From positions 1 through 40,279 of the IMG/VR virus record IMGVR_UViG_3300046323_000134: a stretch of DNA of 40,279 bases; one strand, given 5' to 3'. This document shows, one piece after another, positions 37,004-40,279 of the stretch. Made by a program: the position numbers and the translations under genes. The notes under the pieces are model-generated. The model was not told the origin of the DNA. It made no database searches and saw only the letters and a list, made by a program, of their open reading frames with translations. Each line of letters opens with the position of its first letter. Positions within the stretch are counted from its first letter, which is position 1. The stretch is from a virus.

Positions 37004-39475
37004 ATGGAAAAAGGTTTATACGCAGCCCCCGTTGGCATCTCCGACTTGACCCAAGAACCCGAGATCGAAATCGAGTTGGAGCTGGAGCCCGAGGACGATG
37101 GCGAGGTGGTGGAGGAAGAGACCAAGGGCACAGCCGAGGAGTTCGATGCTAACTTGGCCGAGTTCATGGACGACGGTGACTTGCAGTCACTGGGTATGGA
37201 CCTAGTTGAAGATTTTGGTAAGGACACCCAAGACCGACGCGACTGGATTCAGACGTATGTAGACGGGCTGAAGCTGCTGGGCTTGAAGTACGAAGATCGG
37301 ACTGAGCCTTGGCAGGGTGCGTGTGGCGTGTTCCACCCGATGCTCACCGAGTCAGTTGTGCGCTTCCAGTCAGAGGCGATGATGGAGACGTTCCCAGCAA
37401 TGGGGCCAGTCAAGACCCAGATCGTTGGGGCCATCGACGTGCTGCGTGAAGAAGCCGCCGCTCGCGTGCGCGAGGACATGAACTATCAACTGACTGAAGT
37501 GATGGTCGAGTACCGGCCAGAGCACGAGAAGATGTTGTGGAACCTGCCCATCACGGGCTCAGCGTTCAAGAAGGTTTACTACGACCCAAGCAAAGGACGC
37601 CAAGCTGCTGTATTTATTCCAGCCGAGGACATCGTCGTTCCCTATGGCGCGTCCAATCTGGAGTCTGCGGAGCGGGTCACGCATGTCATGCGTAAGACCG
37701 AGAACGAGATGACCAAGCTGATGGAGGCTGGGTTCTACATGGACGTAGAGCTGGGCGAGCCATCCTACGAGTTGGACGACGTTGAGAAGCAAAAGGCCGA
37801 GGAGATGGGCCTGAGCGCACTCCAAGATGATCGCTACCGAGTGCTTGAGATGCACGTTGACTTGGACCTGAGTGGGTTCGAGCACACAGATAAAAAGGGC
37901 CGTCTGACAGGTATCGCCCTGCCATACGTTGTGACAATCGAGAAGGGCACACGCAAGGTGCTGGCTATACGGAGAAATTGGTATGAAGGAGATGTGCTTC
38001 ACACTAAACGACAACACTTTGTTCACTACCAATACATCCCCGGTTTTGGCTTCTATGGCTACGGTCTTATCCACCTTATCGGCGGGTACGCGAAGAGCGC
38101 GACGATGCTCATCCGTCAACTCGTGGATGCAGGAACACTTTCGAACTTACCCGGGGGTCTCAAATCTCGTGGTCTCCGCGTCAAAGGTGACGATACACCT
38201 ATCCAGCCCGGAGAGTTCCGAGATGTAGACGTCCCAAGCGGTTCAATCCGCGACAACATCCTGCCCCTACCGTACAAAGAGCCATCACAAGTGCTGTTCG
38301 CGCTGTTCCAGAACATTGTGTCTGAAGGCCGTCAGTTCGCCTCAAGCGGTGATATGAATGTGTCCGACATGTCAGCCCAAGCCCCAGTGGGCACCACATT
38401 GGCCCTGTTGGAGCGCACATTGAAGGTGATGACAGCGGTGCAAGCGCGTCTGCACTACACCATGAAGCAAGAGTTCAAATTGCTCAAGGTCATCATCGCC
38501 GACTATACGCCCGAGGAGTATGAATACGAGCCAGAAGAAGCTGGCCGCAAGGCGAAGAAAGCTGACTACGACTCTGTGGACGTGATCCCAGTGAGCGACC
38601 CCAACGCTGCAACGATGGCGCAGAAGATCGTGCAGTATCAGGCCGTCCTCCAGTTGGCCCAGTCAGCGCCTCAGTTGTATGACCTGCCCTTGTTGCACCG
38701 TCAGATGATTGAAGTTCTGGGTATCAAGAACGCAGCCAAGCTTGTGCCTACTGAAGATGATGCAGTACCAACAGACCCAGTGCAGGAGAACCAAGACCTG
38801 TTGACCATGAAGCCAGTCAAGGCGTTCGTTGAGCAGAACCATGAAGCCCACATTCAGGCGCACATGGCCGCAATCCAGAACCCCAAGATTCAGCAGTTGA
38901 TGCAGATGAATCCGATGGCGCAGCAGATCATGGCCGCAGCAATGGCTCACATCAATGAGCACATGGCGTTCGAGTACCGCAAGCAGATCGAGATGGCACT
39001 GGGCACAACTCTGCCAAGCAAAGAGCAGAACAAGCAGATGTCTCCAGAGATGGCCGACCAAGTAGCCATGATGGTGGCGCAGGCGTCCGCTCAGATCACA
39101 CAACGCGATCAGCAACAGGCTCAGCAACAGCAAGCCCAGCAGCAGATGCAGGACCCCATCGTCCAGATGCAGATGCAAGAACTCCAGATCAAGATGGAGG
39201 AGCTGAAGCTCAAGCAACAGAAGCAAACCATCGAGGCGGCTGCCAAGGCAGACCAGCTTCGTATCGAGGAATCTCGAATCGCGGCTCAAAAAGAGATCGC
39301 TGCAATGCAGGTCGCGGCTACATCAGCCGCTGCAAAAGACAAACTGAAACACTCGCAAGAGTCCGAAGGTGCTCGTTTGGGCGTGGACATTGCGAAACAC
39401 CGGGCACAAATGGCCGTGCAAAACGCGCAACGGGCAGCGCAACGAAACCCGCCCAGCAAAAAGGAGAGTAAGTGA
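37004..39475 (+). CDS. Portal protein (P22/podovirus-like)
   Basis: 823 aa with an AAGGACACATC site before ATG. After an acidic N-terminus (EIEIELELEPEDDGEVVEEE), the core has the portal look: DWIQTYVDGLKLLGLKYEDRTEPWQGACGVFHPMLTESVVRFQSEAMMETFPAMGPVKTQIVG, YYDPSKGRQAAVFIPAEDIVVPYGA and GGYAKSATMLIRQLVDAGTLSNLPGG. The last 200 residues are Gln/Met/Ala-rich and helical, as in the barrel or core-tip domain of large podovirus portals. It forms the dodecameric DNA channel of the head. Confidence 0.92.
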   Translation: MEKGLYAAPVGISDLTQEPEIEIELELEPEDDGEVVEEETKGTAEEFDANLAEFMDDGDLQSLGMDLVEDFGKDTQDRRDWIQTYVDGLKLLGLKYEDRTEPWQGACGVFHPMLTESVVRFQSEAMMETFPAMGPVKTQIVGAIDVLREEAAARVREDMNYQLTEVMVEYRPEHEKMLWNLPITGSAFKKVYYDPSKGRQAAVFIPAEDIVVPYGASNLESAERVTHVMRKTENEMTKLMEAGFYMDVELGEPSYELDDVEKQKAEEMGLSALQDDRYRVLEMHVDLDLSGFEHTDKKGRLTGIALPYVVTIEKGTRKVLAIRRNWYEGDVLHTKRQHFVHYQYIPGFGFYGYGLIHLIGGYAKSATMLIRQLVDAGTLSNLPGGLKSRGLRVKGDDTPIQPGEFRDVDVPSGSIRDNILPLPYKEPSQVLFALFQNIVSEGRQFASSGDMNVSDMSAQAPVGTTLALLERTLKVMTAVQARLHYTMKQEFKLLKVIIADYTPEEYEYEPEEAGRKAKKADYDSVDVIPVSDPNAATMAQKIVQYQAVLQLAQSAPQLYDLPLLHRQMIEVLGIKNAAKLVPTEDDAVPTDPVQENQDLLTMKPVKAFVEQNHEAHIQAHMAAIQNPKIQQLMQMNPMAQQIMAAAMAHINEHMAFEYRKQIEMALGTTLPSKEQNKQMSPEMADQVAMMVAQASAQITQRDQQQAQQQQAQQQMQDPIVQMQMQELQIKMEELKLKQQKQTIEAAAKADQLRIEESRIAAQKEIAAMQVAATSAAAKDKLKHSQESEGARLGVDIAKHRAQMAVQNAQRAAQRNPPSKKESK

Positions 39476-39663
39476 GCGACAAACTAATCACTGTAATCTT
39501 CAATGAAATCAACAAGTTAAAGCAGGAACGTGAAGCTTACGTTGCTGCAAACCGGGCTGAGAACATTGAGGACTACAGAAAAGTATGCGGAGTCATCCTA
39601 GGTCTGAACTACGCAGAAAACATCATCAACGAGCTAGTGCAAAGGAACCACAATGACGACTGA
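39472..39663 (+). CDS. Small hypothetical protein, GTG start
   Basis: 63 aa. GTG at 39472 overlaps the portal stop (GTGA) with AAAGGAGAGTAA upstream. MSDKLITVIFNEINKLKQEREAYVAANRAENIEDYRKVCGVILGLNYAENIINELVQRNHNDD is helical, a common small gene between portal and scaffold in such phages. Function unknown. Confidence 0.7.
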   Translation: MSDKLITVIFNEINKLKQEREAYVAANRAENIEDYRKVCGVILGLNYAENIINELVQRNHNDD

Positions 39664-40066
39664 ATTTGACGTTGCGGCAGTTGACCTGTCCGGTATTTTG
39701 AATACCACCGCAGAGCAAAAAGCCAAGCAATTGCCTGACCCCAAGACTTTCCACATCTTGACCGTTGTCCCCGAGGCGATGGAAGAGTTCTCCGACAGCG
39801 AGATTGGTCTTGTTAAATCCGGTCAAACCATGCACTACGAAGAGGTGCTGACCCCCGTGTTGTTTGTGGTCAAGCTAGGCCCCGACGCCTACAAAGACAC
39901 TACCCGGTTCCCCAGCGGACCGAGCTGCAAGGAAGGTGACTTCGTCATCGTCCGCCCCAATTCAGGCACCCGCCTGAAGATTCATGGCCGTGAATTTCGC
40001 ATCATCAACGATGACTCGATTGAAGCAGTTGTGGAAGACCCCCGTGGCATCACACGAGCTGCATAA
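39653..40066 (+). CDS. GroES-like co-chaperonin fold protein
   Basis: 137 aa. Residues 60-130 have the Cpn10 beta pattern: EEVLTPVLFVVKLGPDAYKDTTRFPSGPSCKEGDFVIVRPNSGTRLKIHGREFRIINDDSIEAVVED, with the turn CKEGDFVIV, the GTRLKIHGREFRII strand pair and the closing DDSIEAVV, as in GroES. The SDSEIGLVKSGQTMHYEEV part is in the position of the mobile loop. Phage GroES-like proteins (T4 gp31 type) help fold the capsid protein with host GroEL. It lies between portal and scaffold genes, a fitting location. Confidence 0.75.
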   Translation: MTTEFDVAAVDLSGILNTTAEQKAKQLPDPKTFHILTVVPEAMEEFSDSEIGLVKSGQTMHYEEVLTPVLFVVKLGPDAYKDTTRFPSGPSCKEGDFVIVRPNSGTRLKIHGREFRIINDDSIEAVVEDPRGITRAA

Positions 40067-40076
40067 GGAGTAACAC

Positions 40077-40279
40077 ATGGCAACACAACGATTTGAAGAA
40101 GAAGCTTACGAGTTTCCTGACGAAAAGGACGCCAAGGCTGCTGCTAAAGACAAGTTTGAAGTAGAGATCGAGGACGATACTCCCCCCGAAGATCGTGGCC
40201 GCAAGCCCATGAAAGAGCCGGTGGAAGACCCAACCGACGACGAACTCTCCTCGTACGACGAGAAAGTACAGCAACGGAT
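40077..40279 (+). CDS. Probable scaffold protein, 3' end beyond the window
   Basis: The first 67 codons are visible, starting at ATG 40077 with AAGGAGTAACAC upstream. The sequence is acidic and flexible (EVEIEDDTPPEDRGRKPMKEPVEDPTDDELSSYDEKVQQR). The EDDTPPEDRGR---...DDEL--Y-EKVQ-R pattern is typical of scaffold proteins in podovirus-like genomes. It would guide capsid assembly; the capsid gene is expected next. Confidence 0.7.
   Translation, partial: MATQRFEEEAYEFPDEKDAKAAAKDKFEVEIEDDTPPEDRGRKPMKEPVEDPTDDELSSYDEKVQQR

Overview
The window looks like most of the genome of a tailed, podovirus-like double-stranded DNA phage of a Gram-negative bacterium. The evidence is a complete packaging and portal block, an internal-virion-type giant protein, a phage DNA polymerase and primase-helicase, dense ATGA-coupled small genes with strong Shine-Dalgarno sites, and no housekeeping, rRNA or tRNA genes. 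Balanced base composition and standard sigma70-like promoters fit a proteobacterial host, perhaps a freshwater betaproteobacterium, but that host guess is weak.

Layout. (1) Bases 1-8915, plus strand: end of a late structural block (partial Gly/Ala-rich protein, GNAT-like protein, Gln/Ala-rich 773-aa virion protein, and a 1918-aa protein with an HEMLH zinc-protease motif). (2) A terminator hairpin at about 8914-8940 closes the convergent minus-strand block. (3) Bases 8987-20654, minus strand: replication and recombination. This holds a primase-helicase, an HTH protein, an SSB-like protein, an SNF2-type helicase, an HNH-like protein, a PD-(D/E)XK nuclease, a family A DNA polymerase with an intein, a tandem paralogue pair and a VRR-NUC nuclease. 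(4) Bases 20917-33228, minus strand: more than 30 mostly tiny, tightly overlapping early genes. They include a MoxR-type AAA+ ATPase, a DUF3150-like protein and a metallopeptidase/VWA protein, a free-standing HNH homing endonuclease, DUF3310 and NinX-like proteins, zinc-ribbon and ribbon-helix-helix proteins, and several small membrane proteins. (5) Bases 33285-33960: a non-coding region with GTAACA-type repeats in opposing orientation around an AT-rich core, a candidate replication origin or control region. (6) Bases 33965-34438: one minus-strand gene with its own promoter and tandem terminators. (7) Bases 34825-40279, plus strand: terminase small and large subunits, portal, a small protein, a GroES-like protein and the start of the scaffold protein. 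Capsid, tail tube, tail fibre and lysis genes are not in the window and presumably lie beyond its ends.

Two features stand out. First, the polymerase intein (residues 406-686, inserted in polymerase motif B) has no recognisable endonuclease in its own frame. A second open frame inside the same 843 bases, with its own Shine-Dalgarno site, encodes an HNH-type homing endonuclease related to the free-standing one at 27.6-28.2 kb. The two proteins are overprinted. Second, an 11-bp interrupted palindrome, TAACAWTGTTA, occurs 18 times between 15.7 and 34.6 kb and nowhere else in the window. It lies in promoter spacers, over ribosome-binding sites and start codons, in intergenic DNA and inside genes, which suggests a dispersed operator ('stoperator'-like) system. 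A tandem ribbon-helix-helix protein whose own promoter contains the site is a natural candidate regulator.

Transcription can be read as minus-strand units from promoters near 34.53, 33.27, 32.79, 29.37, 20.70 and 13.62 kb, with terminators near 33.9, 20.74 and 8.93 kb. All function assignments rest on reading motifs by eye; no database search was run.
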